Assembly: GCF_040869045.1 (NCBI RefSeq)
Contig: NW_027136916.1
Span: forward strand, 682,001-746,000
Reading direction: 5' to 3'
DNA: 64,000 nt
Source: Eurosta solidaginis
Taxonomy: Eukaryota > Arthropoda > Insecta > Diptera > Tephritidae
Below are positions 23,321-34,212 of this stretch, piece after piece. The position numbers and the translations under genes are program-made. The first letter of the stretch is position 1; each line of letters starts with the position of its first letter. A model generated the notes under the pieces. The model made no database searches. It saw nothing but the letters and a program-made list of their open reading frames with translations, and had not been told where the DNA came from.

Positions 23321-23990
23321 GCTTTCGCTAATCATGAAATTCAGATTATTTGTACTTAAGTAGAAGTGGATATGAAAAGGTGGAGAATTAAACGCCGTCT
23401 TAGCTAGACGATCGGCGCGCGAATGTAATGCTTGCCAATTATTACTTGCATTTGTCAGTGTCAGTCATTCGCTTGTAGCCAGCTGTTACAGTGGTGGCGT
23501 ATGTAATAGGGACAGTGCATTGGTTACAGTGGAGTGCATGTAGAAAATACTTGTAATGCAGGTAAAACGGCATTATAACTTGAATTGCTTATGGAACATT
23601 TTTCAGTAATCAAAATTAGTACTAAATTGTTTAAGAAATTAAGTAATTGTGTCACTGTTTGTTTTTTAGTAATTTAGCACGAAATGCCATCAAACAATTT
23701 CAATACTTATTTTACCTTGTGCTATACATTTTAGCACAATTTTTTTGTGTGTACGTTATAAACTTTCTTGTGATAAATTAATTGGTATAAATAAAAAAAA
23801 TTTTTTTTGGTGCTAAATTATATTACATATTTAGTACAAAATTCTTTTTTTTTCTTTAATTTGTTAAGGATCCTATGTGAACGTTTTATCCCCTTTTGTT
23901 AAGGATGCTAAGAAACAATATTGCTAAGCGTTAAAAATACACACGTACTAAAATATATCTTACTGTTTCCAATTTCCCGTTAGATGCAAC
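23321..23990. other. Spacer, no gene seen
   Basis: Mostly AT-rich, with TTTAGTAC or TTTAGCAC motifs near 23615, 23660, 23730, 23834 and 23946. Nothing else is recognised. Confidence 0.35.
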
Positions 23991-24892
23991 TTTCATGCAG
24001 GAAGGAACTACTGCGTTTCACGGAGAGAGCTATTGGCATTGGTAGAGTGCATTAAACATTTTCACAATACCTCTACGGCCAGCGATTCCGCGTCAGGACA
24101 GAACACGCCGCGTTGAAATGGCTTCTGCAGTTCCGTAATCCAGAAGGGCAATTGGCACGGTGGATCGAGCGGCTACAAAGCTATGACTTTTCCATTGAGC
24201 ATCGGAAAGGTAGTACCCATGGGAATGCCGATGAAATGCCACGAAGACCATGTAGTTTGGAATGCAAACACTGCTCAAAGGCCGAGCCTAAAGAAGATAT
24301 TATAGATGTCCGGCTAATGACTATAACGTGTGCGGAGGAATGTGACAAGAAACAACTAAGGAAGTGTCAGCTAGAAGACACAGATCTGTCACATGTTATG
24401 CAAGGGCTCGAACGAAACGAAAGACCGAATAGAGAGGAGATGTAAGCAGAGAGCCCCATTGCGAAGTCATATTGGGCACAGTGGAACAGTTTAGAATTGA
24501 TATCCGGTTGCTTGCATCGAGTATGGGAGAGTGGGTATGGTCAATGCAAGAAGAAACTGATAGTTGTTCCCATAAAGAGGATTTCTGACGTGCTCAGCGA
24601 GCTGCATAATGGTCCATGCTGAGGTCATCTTGGAATCACGAAGACGCTCGAGAAGATTAAACAGAGATTCTATTGGGTTGGTTGCCTTCAGTCGGTCACT
24701 GAGTGGATTGCGAACTGCGAGGTTTGCAGCAGAGCGAAAGGGCCCAAACCCGAATTCATGGCCAGATGAAGCAATATAAGTCAGGTGCGCCATTCGAAAG
24801 GATCGCTATGGATGTCGCAGGTCCATTTTCTACCAGCAACTGCGGAAACAAATATGTACTGGTGGCTATGGATTATTTCTGCAAATGGCCAG
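23991..24892 (+). pseudogene. Gypsy pol relic, first part: RNase H to integrase core
   Basis: In order along the plus strand are: a frameshifted RNase H start (RNYCVSRRELLA-like, about 24005); the conserved block RVRTEHAALKWLLQFRNPEG near 24093-24155 followed by ARWIERLQSYDFSIEHRKG; a linker; an integrase zinc finger (HLGITKTLEKIKQRFYW…CEVCSR, about 24620-24740); and the first catalytic Asp in IAMDVAGPF at about 24800. The motifs fit a gypsy element of the mdg3/micropia kind. Frameshifts and stops (for example near 24440 and 24620) make it dead. It stops inside FCKWP at 24892, where a LINE is inserted, and resumes at about 26634. Confidence 0.75.
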
Positions 24893-24998
24893 GGGTTAGG
24901 TTAGGTTGAACTGGATGGTCCATGAGGACCTCACATAGACTGAATAAGTCCGTAGAGTTACCAGAAGTTTGTTTTAAAGACCAAACTGAAAAACCCTA

Positions 24999-25376
24999 TC
25001 AAAAACCAGGACCTATGTTATAAAATAACTCCGTCCTCTTGGCAAATACTAGAAGCTTCCTAGGATTTAAGCCACTTGCTGCTTCTAGATCTGACAGCTG
25101 TATCACTCCTAATAGCTGGAGTTTTAGCCTGGCAAGCGCACGGCAAGAGCACAGAACGTGCTCGATCGTTTCTTCCTCCAGCCCGCACTTCCTACATCTG
25201 CTATCGCTGACCAAGCCTAATTTAAAGACATGTGACGCCAGAAGGCAGTGTCCAGTCAGAATACCCGTCATGAGTCTATAGTCTTCTCTTTTCAATGATA
25301 GAAGCAACTTTGTTAGTCTAAGATTGTAAGACCTGCACATAATCTTCGACACTTTACAGCCCGCGCTTGAACCCAC
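24999..25376 (-). pseudogene. LINE C-terminal region with Cys/His finger
   Basis: About 125 residues read in their own frame, shifted from the RNase H frame upstream. They include LTGHCLLASHVFKLGL and the finger CRKCGLEEETIEHVLCSC, then the conserved ending RKLLVFAKRTELF. This finger follows RNase H in the R1/LOA/I-like group of dipteran LINEs. A frameshift between this part and the RNase H near 25320-25376 breaks the ORF. Confidence 0.65.
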
Positions 25377-25888
25377 GCCTTTCCTGCTTGGTCGATCATG
25401 TGCACCCCTCGCCTTCGCTTAATTTCGCCCAGTCTAATTGGGACATCTACGGAGCAAGCTTCAAAGGATGCGCCCTTTATAGCTAATTCATCCGCTTTTT
25501 CACTCCCATCTATTCCCATATGCCCTGGGACCCAATTTAGATGTATTTTTCTCCCTGTCTCGATTCTCTCCAGGGACTGCTGACACGCTAACACGAATTT
25601 AGATGCTGGGGTATGCGAGATTATTGCCTTAATTGCTGCTTGACTGTCAATATAAAAGTTAACACGATTGCAGCTTGGGATATTTTCTTCCAGGGATTCT
25701 ACTGCTTTGGTTACGGCTAATATTTCCGCTTGGAAAACGCTACAGTAATCCGGCAGTCTGTAGGATCTGTTTATTTCCGGATCAGCACAGTATACCGCAG
25801 ACCCTACTCCTTCCACTACTTTGGAACCATCTGTGTACACATGTATCACCTCGTCCGCCATTTGAGCACACTTGCGCCAACCGTACAC
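25313..25888 (-). pseudogene. LINE ribonuclease H domain
   Basis: The frame gives 191 residues with a nearly complete RNase H fold: YTDGSK near residue 18 (first catalytic Asp), SVFQAEILAV near 50 (Glu), FYIDSQAAIKAI near 78 (Asp) and WVPGHMGIDGSEKADELA near 120 (last Asp). Upstream, outside this frame and decayed, lies the thumb of the reverse transcriptase (SPILYYGVLVWGKA, about 26180-26230). In LINEs the domain removes RNA from the RNA/cDNA hybrid. All four catalytic positions look intact, but frameshifts on both sides make the element inactive. Confidence 0.75.
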
Positions 25889-26633
25889 CTCTATTGTGGT
25901 CTTAAGGTCGCCCTCGAAGCGCAGATAGGGAATCAGGTAGTCTGTTCGTCTTTTGATTGATGACGCTATACTACTATGGCCGTATGGTCGGCGCTCAAGC
26001 TGCCCCGAGCCACCGAGTCTGGTTGCAGTTGTTAACGCTATGTTCTTTGCTACCAGGTCTACAGGTGGAATGTGCAGAATGGCATACAGTGCAGCTGTCG
26101 GAGTTTTTTCAGGGCTCCCGTAATGCTAAGCATTGATAGTCTGCATACCCCCTCTAATTTTTCGAGGTAGGGTGTTTCTTGTGTGGCTTTCCCCCAGACA
26201 AGAACTCCATAGTATAGAATAGGGCTTACAATCGCTGTAAAAACTCAATGAGAAAGAGAGGGCGATAAGCTCCATGTACACTCCAGATTTCTTTTAAATG
26301 CATAAAGTACCGTTGAAGCCTTCCTCACCCTCTCCTCCACGTTGAGCTTCTATGACAGCTTACTGTCTGGGATGATAACTAGATACTTTGTGCAAAGTTT
26401 CTCTTGTAGGGTCACCCCTCCTAACTTAGGCCTGATCCAATTTGGGACCTTGTACCTCTTTGTAAACAAGATCATATCCGTCTTATACGCGTTAACTTTC
26501 AACCCCACATTTGATGCCCAGGTATGAATATCCCTCCCGATCCATCAAAGAGCTATTCGTTGGAATGCACTTTCCGCTTATGCAAATGCAACGTCATCAG
26601 CGTAAGCCGTAAGTTTACGGGTCCCTCATCAAA

Positions 26634-27296
26634 GAGGTATACCCAATCCCAAATCAAGAAGCGGAAACAGTAGCAGAAGTGTTTTATAAACAATTGGGTT
26701 GCAAGGTATGGTGTACCAATGGAGGTACATTCTGACCAGGGCAGGAATTTGAATCAGCTGTGTTCCGGGAAATGTGTAAATCATTGGGCATTCGAAAAAC
26801 ATGGACAACTGCATTGCATCCTCAGTCCGATGGTATGGTGGAACGTTTCAATAGAACCTTGGAGGAACATTTAAGTAAAGTAGTAGACAAGTACCATAAG
26901 GTCTGGGATACACATATATCATTATTCTTGATGGCTTACTGATCGGTAGTGCATGAGACAACGGGCCAAACTCCCGCAAAGGTAATTTTTGGCAATGACC
27001 TTCGACTGCTAGCTGATTTGAAGTTTGGGATAGATGCCGATGCGGAGAGAAATGTGAAGAAATCCACTGGTGTTTTGGAAGAAGAGCTGAGAGAGATACG
27101 CGACCTTGTAAGGCAACGAGCAAAGATTATGAGTGACAAGATGAAAGCCAGATACGATAAAGCAATTAATTCGGAAGGTTTTCAGGAAGGAGATTTGGGG
27201 CTGTTATACATCCCACAACGGAAAAAAGGTTGTCCCCGAAATTGCTGTGTAATTGGGAAGGCCCATACAAAGTTTGGTTCGTGTGGTTTCACATAG
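26634..27296 (+). pseudogene. Gypsy pol relic, second part: integrase core and C-terminus
   Basis: Continuation of 23991-24892 beyond the inserted LINE. VYPIPNQEAETVAEVFYKQ is followed by the second catalytic Asp in EVHSDQGR (about 26730) and the Glu in MVERFNRTLEEHL (about 26838-26875). The GPY/chromodomain-side tail then includes HETTGQTPAKVIFGNDLRL from about 26952 and a long charged helix. A 1-base slip near 26745 and a stop at about 26940 break the frame. Similarity ends near 27296 and no LTR of matching orientation follows. Confidence 0.75.
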
Positions 27297-27299
27297 TTT

Positions 27300-27765
27300 T
27301 CTCAGTCTATGTGAGTTCCACTCACGTAGAGTCAGTTCACTTCCTTCACATCTGTGATCTAATTTGAGCAATTTTTTGGTTGACTTCTGCTGTGTTGTCG
27401 TATAACTGTGACCATATTGTACTCAAAGCTCCTGGGTTTTAATTTTCAATTTTTTTTAAGTACAAAAATATTAGTAGTACATTTAGAACTTTATAAGCTT
27501 TTAGAACATCGAACAAAAATATAAAAATATAAAACAGAAATGGTGTACTTTATTTTAAAACCTAAATTTTTTTTGAATTTCGGTAAACAAATTCTGATTA
27601 CTAGCTATTAAAACTAATTTTAGAACAAATTGTTTGGTACTACATTCTAGTACAACATTTTTATTACACACAAACCTTTTAAAAATCAAATTACGAAAAA
27701 AAATGTTGTGAACTAAATTTTCTGCCTGAAAACTTGGCTAATCCTATTTGATTTAAGAAATGTAT
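27300..27765. other. AT-rich spacer
   Basis: No gene seen. TTTAGWAC-type motifs occur near 27463, 27486, 27500, 27612 and 27648. Confidence 0.35.
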
Positions 27766-28312
27766 TGTAATGAATTTACTGCTATTCTGCTTATTTGCAA
27801 CCTTCTGCTAACGTTCGAATCACTAAACTGTTGAAGAAATAACTCCAATATTCGATAATGCAAAATGGTCTTTATTAGAAAACTTTCAAAACAACACTTC
27901 TGTTGCTCGACAGATAGCGTGCTTAAAAAAACTGATTGTCGTGCCTCTACTGTTACCGCTTTTATACTCTTCGATTGCCTCGTTCCATACCTCTAGGCGT
28001 TTCCAGAATTAACTTAATTACTGCTACAAAATTATAACTACAGATGCACGTGTATAGCTTCTCATATGCGCGTGTATATGTGAGTGACACTTCCACAGAT
28101 AACTGCCTACTTTTGGGAGCATCTCAGAGAAGATATATGCATGTGTTTGTGCGTCTCTTCTCTGATGCGTGTACGTACATATGTGTACACATAATGATTG
28201 ATTCGTTTATGTAGATACAAGTGACTGCCTGCTTTATTATTGTTGTGGCTTCATTTACTTAGCATCAGAATAGTGAGGTGAGTATCACTTAGTGTCACTA
28301 ATATTCGTCACA
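27766..28312 (-). mobile_element. Solo gypsy-type LTR (copy B)
   Basis: This 547-bp LTR starts TG and ends CA and is related to copy A. It is flanked by the 4-bp duplication GTAT (27762-27765 and 28313-28316), so it is a solo LTR left by recombination between two LTRs. The TATA-like complement gcttttatactc is at about 27958. Confidence 0.75.
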
Positions 28313-29329
28313 GTATTATAAATAATAAATATAAAACAAAAATTAAGTACTTTATATTTTAGAACCATATTTTTTTAATTTGTTGCACAGAATTTTTATT
28401 GCTGGTTAAATTTTTAGTACTAAAAAATTTATTTCAACCAAAAACTACAAATTTTTTAACGTAATTGGTTTTTACGAACTGTATTATTTTAAACAATCTA
28501 AGCTAGCTGGCTCAAGGTCTTAAAAATTATAAAAAACACACAAGTTGTTTTTAGTTTTCCTTCCGATATATTTCGGCTACTCAACGGTAGTCGTCTTCAG
28601 GAAACTACAACCATAAAACAAATTTTATTAATATTGAAATTGTTAACATTAATTATAACAATTTTAAGGCAAATTTTTTAGTTTTTAAAAATCATTTGCA
28701 AATAGAAATGTTTTGTACTACATTTTCTGGTTATAGATTTGGCCAACCATTTTTGCGCTTAAAAATCTGGAATAAGTTTTTTCAAACCAGACATTCGAGT
28801 TAATTTTTCCAGCGAGGCTGCTAAAGTGAGTTTCAGTTATTTGTACTCTCCTCTCTGCCTCTGTATTACGTTTTCAAAATTAAATTACATCGCTCGAAAT
28901 TGTATGACATTCTCATTCTTTGAAAATTGCACATTTATGTAGCAACAAATTTATGAAATCTGTCCTTAAAATATTTTTAAAACATCAAACATTATCACTT
29001 AAATTAAACTTACAATGTACCTACTTCTCTCCCCTCTATATTCTCCTCATTTCGCACAAGTTCATAAAATTGCCATTAAAATGTAGCATAACCATTAAAT
29101 TTTGCTTTACAACTAGACAAGTTGAAAGGTCAGCGTCTGAAAAATCAGCGGCCATGAGCTCACACTCTACATAAACCAAAAGTAAAAGTAAAGGGTGAGC
29201 AAAATTTGCTCGCAGAGGAGTCGGAGAAGAGACGGATAATAAAAGTTATGTGAAAAACTTATTTCTCTTTGTTTTCTCTGCCCGTACACAAATGCCAACA
29301 ACCTGATTATTTAGTAAATAATACATCTA
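28313..29329. other. AT-rich spacer
   Basis: TTTTAGTAC motifs occur near 28346, 28408 and 28702. A CTGAAGA…GAAA structured motif lies on the minus strand at 28560-28605. No supportable gene; a frame at 28920-29174 is unconvincing. Confidence 0.35.
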
Positions 29330-29930
29330 GAATGGTGAAATTTGACATGTGGATTGATATTGAGACTCTTGGTAAAAATTTTAAATAATTTTTTAAAATG
29401 GGTGTGGCACCGCCACTTGTGATACAATTAATTTAACAAATATTATTAATCATAAATCAAAAATCGTTAAACCTATCGTAACAAAATTCGGCAGGGGTTG
29501 CCTTTACTATAAGGAATGCTATGAAGAAAAATTAACGAAATCGGTTAAGGACCACGCCTACTTTTATATAAAAGATTTTTAAAAGGGTCGTGGACGAATA
29601 AAATAAGCTGTATCTTTGCAAAAAAAGAGCTTTATATCAATGGGATTTCATTTCCCAAGTGGATTTGTAACAATAAATTGGAAAAACTTCGAATTTAAAA
29701 AAAGGGCGTTGCACCGCCCCTTTTATGACTAAGCAATTTTCTATGTTTCGGGAGCCATAACTCGAAGAAAAATTAGTTTAGAATAGAACCATATGTATGT
29801 GTATTATTGCGCAGCTTTGTAACACTATTAAGCACACAAAACAAACAACAACAGCATTTCAAGTGTACAGCTGGGTATGTAATGTTCGGTTTCACCCGAA
29901 CTTAGACTTCCTTACTTATTTTTATTTTTT
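29330..29930 (+). repeat. Dispersed dipteran repeat (GGGCGTGGC / TTCGGTTTCACCCGAA family)
   Basis: The stretch holds the familiar blocks: gtgtggcaccgccac at about 29402, ggttaaggaccacgcc, aagggtcgtggacg, a second gcaccgcccc at about 29710, and the terminal hairpin GTTCGGTTTCACCCGAAC at about 29884-29901. No protein is encoded. Related fragments are at 46640-46800 and 55590-56345. I recognise it as a very common tephritid repeat but cannot assign a class. Confidence 0.6.
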
Positions 29931-30210
29931 CTTTTTAGTATCACATTGACAATGGCAGGCATGTTTGCCTGAAATGTTTAATAATGAAATGTTTAATAAG
30001 TTTAGAGGTTCTATTTCTTAATCTTTGTAGGAAGCAACATAAAGGTTGCTAAGTTTGACTTCACATTTTTATTTAGGGTTCAGCAATGATTAAATTGAGG
30101 AGCTTTGAGGCTTTCATTTTCGGTCATACGTTGAAAGGTGGGTGACATTATGGACGAAAGCATGGCGTATGAGCTTGTCTTAAAACAAAAATATAAAGAA
30201 ATAGATTCCT
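29931..30210. other. Spacer, nothing recognised
   Basis: Plain AT-rich sequence before the GGATAA array. Confidence 0.3.
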
Positions 30211-31148
30211 GTTACGGTACGATAGGGATAAAGGATAAGGATGAGGATTACGGCAAGGATAAGGATAAGAATAAAGATAAGTATAAGGGTAAGGATAAGG
30301 ATAACGATTAGGGTAAGGATAGGGATATGGATGAGGGTACGGGTAAGGATACGGGTAAGGGTAAGGATATGGATAAAAATAAATATTAGCGTAAGGATAA
30401 GGATATGGATAATGATAAAGATAAGGATAAGGTTGAGGATGAGGATAAGTGTAAGGATAAGGAAAAGCTAAATGAAACGAAAAAGGATAGGGACAAGGAT
30501 AAGTGTAAGGATAAGGATAAGGATAAGTATAAGGAGAAGGATAAGATTAAGGATACGGATAAGGATTAGCGTAAGGATAAGGATAATGAGAAAAATAAGG
30601 AGAAGAATGAGGAGGAGGATAAGGGCAAGGACAATGATAAGAATAAGGATAAGGATAATGATAAAGATAAGGATAAGGATATGTATAAGGATAAGGATAA
30701 TATTAAGGATAAGTATAAGGATTAGCGTAAGGATAAGGATTAGCGTTGGGATGTGGAGAGGGATAAGGATAAGGATAAGATTAAGGATAAGGAAAAGGGT
30801 TAGCGTAAAGATAAGGATAAGGATTAGCGTTGGGATGAGGATAATGAGGATAATAATAAAGATAAGGGTAAGGTTATTTAAGGGTGAGGATAAGGACAAG
30901 GATAAGGAAAGGATAAGGATAAGGGTATGATTAAGGATAAGGTTAAGGATTAGCGTAAGGATAAGGATAAGGATTAGCGTTGGGATGAGGAGAGGGATAA
31001 GGATAATGATAAAGATACGGGTAAGGGTGAGGATAACGATAAGGATAAGGATATGAATAAGGATAAGGATAATATTAAGGATAAGTATTAGCGTAAGGAT
31101 AAGGATAAGGATTAGCATTGGGATGAGGAGAGGGATAAGGATAATGAC
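30211..31148 (+). repeat. GGATAA hexanucleotide array, block 1
   Basis: Almost 940 bases of imperfect (GGATAA)n, nearly free of C on the plus strand. Interspersed variants such as GGATTAGCG and GATGAGGAGAGGG recur in fixed order. Long open frames in several phases (Ile-Arg, Lys-Asp or Leu-Ile dipeptides) are a by-product of the hexamer. Confidence 0.9.
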
Positions 31149-31555
31149 AACAACACAGGTCATGTTACTTTTTTATGCCGTGTGATGGCATATCCTCATT
31201 ATACTACTCTTAGCACTGCCGGATTCCCATGACATGCTGATTGGAATCTTGTTGCATTCCAACAGGAAGATGGGAATCCACTGCATTCCGAAATCATGCT
31301 GAGCGGAATCTGATGCATTCCGCCAGTATAAGATCTCGGTATAAGATCTTATTTCTGCTCATATTTCTTATTATTATTATATTCCGAAATTAAAGAGTAA
31401 TGTTCATTAATATATATTTGTTTGTAATATGACATTGTTGAAATCTCGATATATCTTAAATTTTATCTTTTGAGTTGTATATTTATATATCTTTTATATT
31501 ATGCAGTCGACCATAGTTTGTCATCGACTTTAAATAATAAATAAATAAAAATAAA
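31149..31555. repeat. Interval between arrays with ~32-bp hairpin repeats
   Basis: At about 31230-31330, three short units each pair GGAAT with ATTCC (for example gcGGAATctgatgcATTCCgc). TATAAGATCT is then duplicated at about 31327-31350. The rest is AT-rich. Confidence 0.5.
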
Positions 31556-31690
31556 ATAAAGATAAGGATAATGATAAAGAGAAGGGTAAGGGTGAGGATA
31601 AGGATAAGGATAGTGGTTAGGATATGGATAAGGATTAGCGTGAGGATAAGAATAAGGATTAGCATTGGGTTGAGGAGAGGGATAAAGATA
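31556..31690 (+). repeat. GGATAA array, block 2
   Basis: A short block of the same hexamer. Together with the following 340 bp it is duplicated at 33745-34212. Confidence 0.85.
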
Positions 31691-32030
31691 AGCGCAAGAA
31701 AAGAAAGAAGACAAAAGTGAAATTTGGAAGAAAAGTAAAGGGAAATTGACAGAGGTATAGAAAAATGGGGAGTGTGAAGAATGAGCGTGGAATATGTTTG
31801 ACCTAAAATATTCTTAAAATGAATAAACCAATGTTTTTTTGCGAATTTCCTCAATCTTGAGCTTTAAGTAATATTTGTTTCAACTTCCGTTGTAATTCAA
31901 AAGTTTCCTCATAACTTATGCAACGTAATCATTTATTATATTTCTTTCAGAAACTTCTTCTATTTTGGTCATGCCACTCATCACCGCGTTGTCGTCTTAA
32001 ACTAAGAACTTTCCTTACAAAGTGCATAAT
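31560..32030. repeat. 2.18-kb tandem duplication, copy 1 (shared part)
   Basis: Non-microsatellite sequence from about 31691 (aagaaaagaaagaagac) to gtgcataa at about 32030 recurs almost unchanged at 33873-34212. Including shared array sequence, the duplicated segment starts near 31560. The offset between copies is about 2,181 bp. Confidence 0.8.
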
Positions 32031-32041
32031 ATAAAAAATAA

Positions 32042-33870
32042 AAGATTAGCGTAAGTATAAGGATATGGATAATTTTAAAGGTAAGGATATGGATGAGGAT
32101 GAGGATAAGTGTAAGGATAAGGAAAAGCTAAAGGAAACGGAAAAGGATAAGGACAAGGATAAGTGTAAGGATAAGGAAAAGGATAAGGATAAGGATAAGG
32201 ATAAGTATAAGGATAAGATTAAGGATAAGGATAATGATAAGGATATGGATAAGGATAAAGATGAGTATAAGGATAAGGATACGATTAAGGATAAGTATAA
32301 GGATTACCGTAAGGATAAGGATAAGGATTAGCGTTGGGATGCGGAGAGGGATAAGGATAATATTAAAGATGAGGATAATGATAAAGATAAGGGTAAGGGT
32401 GAGGATAAGGATAAGGAAAGGATAAGGATAATTATAAGGATAAGGATAAGATAAAGGATAAGGATTAACGTAAGGATAAGGATAAGGATTAGCGTTGGGA
32501 TGAGGAGAGGGATAAGGATAATGTTAAAGATAAGGATAATGATAAAGATAAGGGTAAGGGTGAGGATAAGGATAAGAAAAGGATAAGTATAAGAATAAGG
32601 GTAAGATTAAGGATAAGGATTAGCGTAAGGATAAGGATAATGAGAAAGATAACGATAAGCATGAGGAGTAGGATAAGGGCAAGGGCAAGGATAAGGATAA
32701 GGATAAAGATAAGGATAAGGATAAGGATGAGTATAAGGATAAGGATACGATTAGGGAAAAGTATAAGGATTAGCGTAAGTATAAGGATAAGGATTAGCGT
32801 TGGGATGAGGAGAGGGATAAGGATAATGTTAAAGATAAGGATAATGATAAAGATAAGGGTAAGGGTGAGGATAAGGATAAGGAAAGGATAAGGATAAGTA
32901 TAAGGATAAGGGTAAGATTAAGAATAAGGATAAGGATAAGTATTAGCGTAAGGATAAGGATAAGGATTAACGTTGGGATGAGGAGAGGGATAAGGATAAT
33001 GAGAAAGATACGGGTAAGGGTGAGAATAAGGATAAGGATAAGGATACGAATAAGGATAAGGATAGGGATAAGGATTAGCATTGCGGTGAGGAGAGGGATA
33101 AGGATAATGATAAGGATAAGGATGAGTATAAGGATAAGGATACGATTAGGGAAAAGTATAAGGATTAGCGTAAGTATAAGGATAAGGATTAGCGTTGGGA
33201 TGAGGAGAGGGATAAGGATAATGTTAAAGATAAGGATAATGATAAAGATAAGGGTAAGGGTGAGGATAAGGATAAGGATAAGGATAAGGATAAGGATATG
33301 GATAAGGATAAGGATAAGGATGAGTATAAGGATAAGGATACGATTAGGGAAAAGTATAAGGATTAGCGTAAGTATAAGGATAAGGATTAGCGTTGGGATG
33401 AGGAGAGGGATAAGGATAATGTTAAAGATAAGGATAATGATAAAGATAAGGGTAAGGGTGAGGATAAGGATAAGGAAAGGATAAGGATAAGTATAAGGAT
33501 AAGGGTAAGATTAAGAATAAGGATAAGGATAAGTATTAGCGTAAGGATAAGGATAAGGATTAACGTTGGGATGAGGAGAGGGATAAGGATAATGAGAAAG
33601 ATACGGGTAAGGGTGAGAATAAGGATAAGGATAAGGATACGAATAAGGATAAGGATAGGGATAAGGATTAGCATTGCGGTGAGGAGAGGGATAAGGATAA
33701 TGATAAAGATAAGGGTAAGGGTGAGGATAAGGATAAGGATAAGGATAAGGATAAGGATAAGGATAAGGATAAGGATAAGGATAAGGATAAAGATAGTGTT
33801 TAGGATATGGATAAGGATTAGCGTAAGGATAAGAATAAGGATTAGCATTGGGTTGAGGAAAGGGATAAGG
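32042..33870 (+). repeat. GGATAA array, block 3, with ~590-bp higher-order repeat
   Basis: About 1.8 kb of imperfect GGATAA. The segment 32719-33112 recurs at about 33310-33700, including landmarks such as gatacgattagggaaaag and ggattagcattgcgg, giving a higher-order period near 591 bp. A shorter part also recurs at 33110-33270. Confidence 0.9.
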
Positions 33871-34212
33871 ATAAGTGTAAGAAAAGAAAGAAGACAAAAG
33901 TGAAATTTGGAAGAAAAAGTAAGGGGAAATTGACAGAGGTATAGGAAAATTGGGAGTGTGAAGAATGAGCGTGGAATATATTTGACCGAAAATATTCTTA
34001 AAATGAATAAACTAATGTTGTTTTGCGAATTTCTGTAATCTTGAGCTTTAAGTAATATTTGTTTCAACTTCCGTTGTAATTCAAAAGTTTCCTTATAACT
34101 TATGCAACGTAATCATTTATTATATTTCTTTCAGAAACTTCTTCTATTTTGGTCATGCCACTCATCACCGCGTTGTCATCTTAAACTAAGAACTTTCCTT
34201 ACAAAGTGCATA
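33745..34212. repeat. 2.18-kb tandem duplication, copy 2 (shared part)
   Basis: Second copy of 31560-32030, differing at scattered bases (for example aatgttgttttgcg for aatgtttttttgcg). Both junctions seem to lie in or beside the hexamer arrays, consistent with unequal exchange. Confidence 0.8.

Larger units (their letters stand above)
24893..26633 (-). mobile_element. LINE with RNase H, 5'-truncated, inserted in gypsy pol
   Basis: The left edge is the 3' end (complement …caacctaacctaacccc), so the element reads leftward. It contains, from right to left, the reverse transcriptase thumb, RNase H and a C-terminal cysteine/histidine finger, then a short 3' UTR. It separates KWP from VYPIP in the gypsy integrase. 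Only AG is shared at the two junctions, so no clear TSD can be given. Confidence 0.75.

Noticed and set aside
30211..33870. Telomere-like repeat
   Set aside because: The unit is GGATAA/TTATCC, not the arthropod TTAGG, and higher flies lack such telomeric repeats; the array is internal.
30241..33903. Long frames of Ile-Arg, Leu-Ile, Lys-Asp and Tyr-Pro dipeptide repeats
   Set aside because: A hexamer without in-phase stops stays open in several frames on both strands; they are microsatellite by-products.
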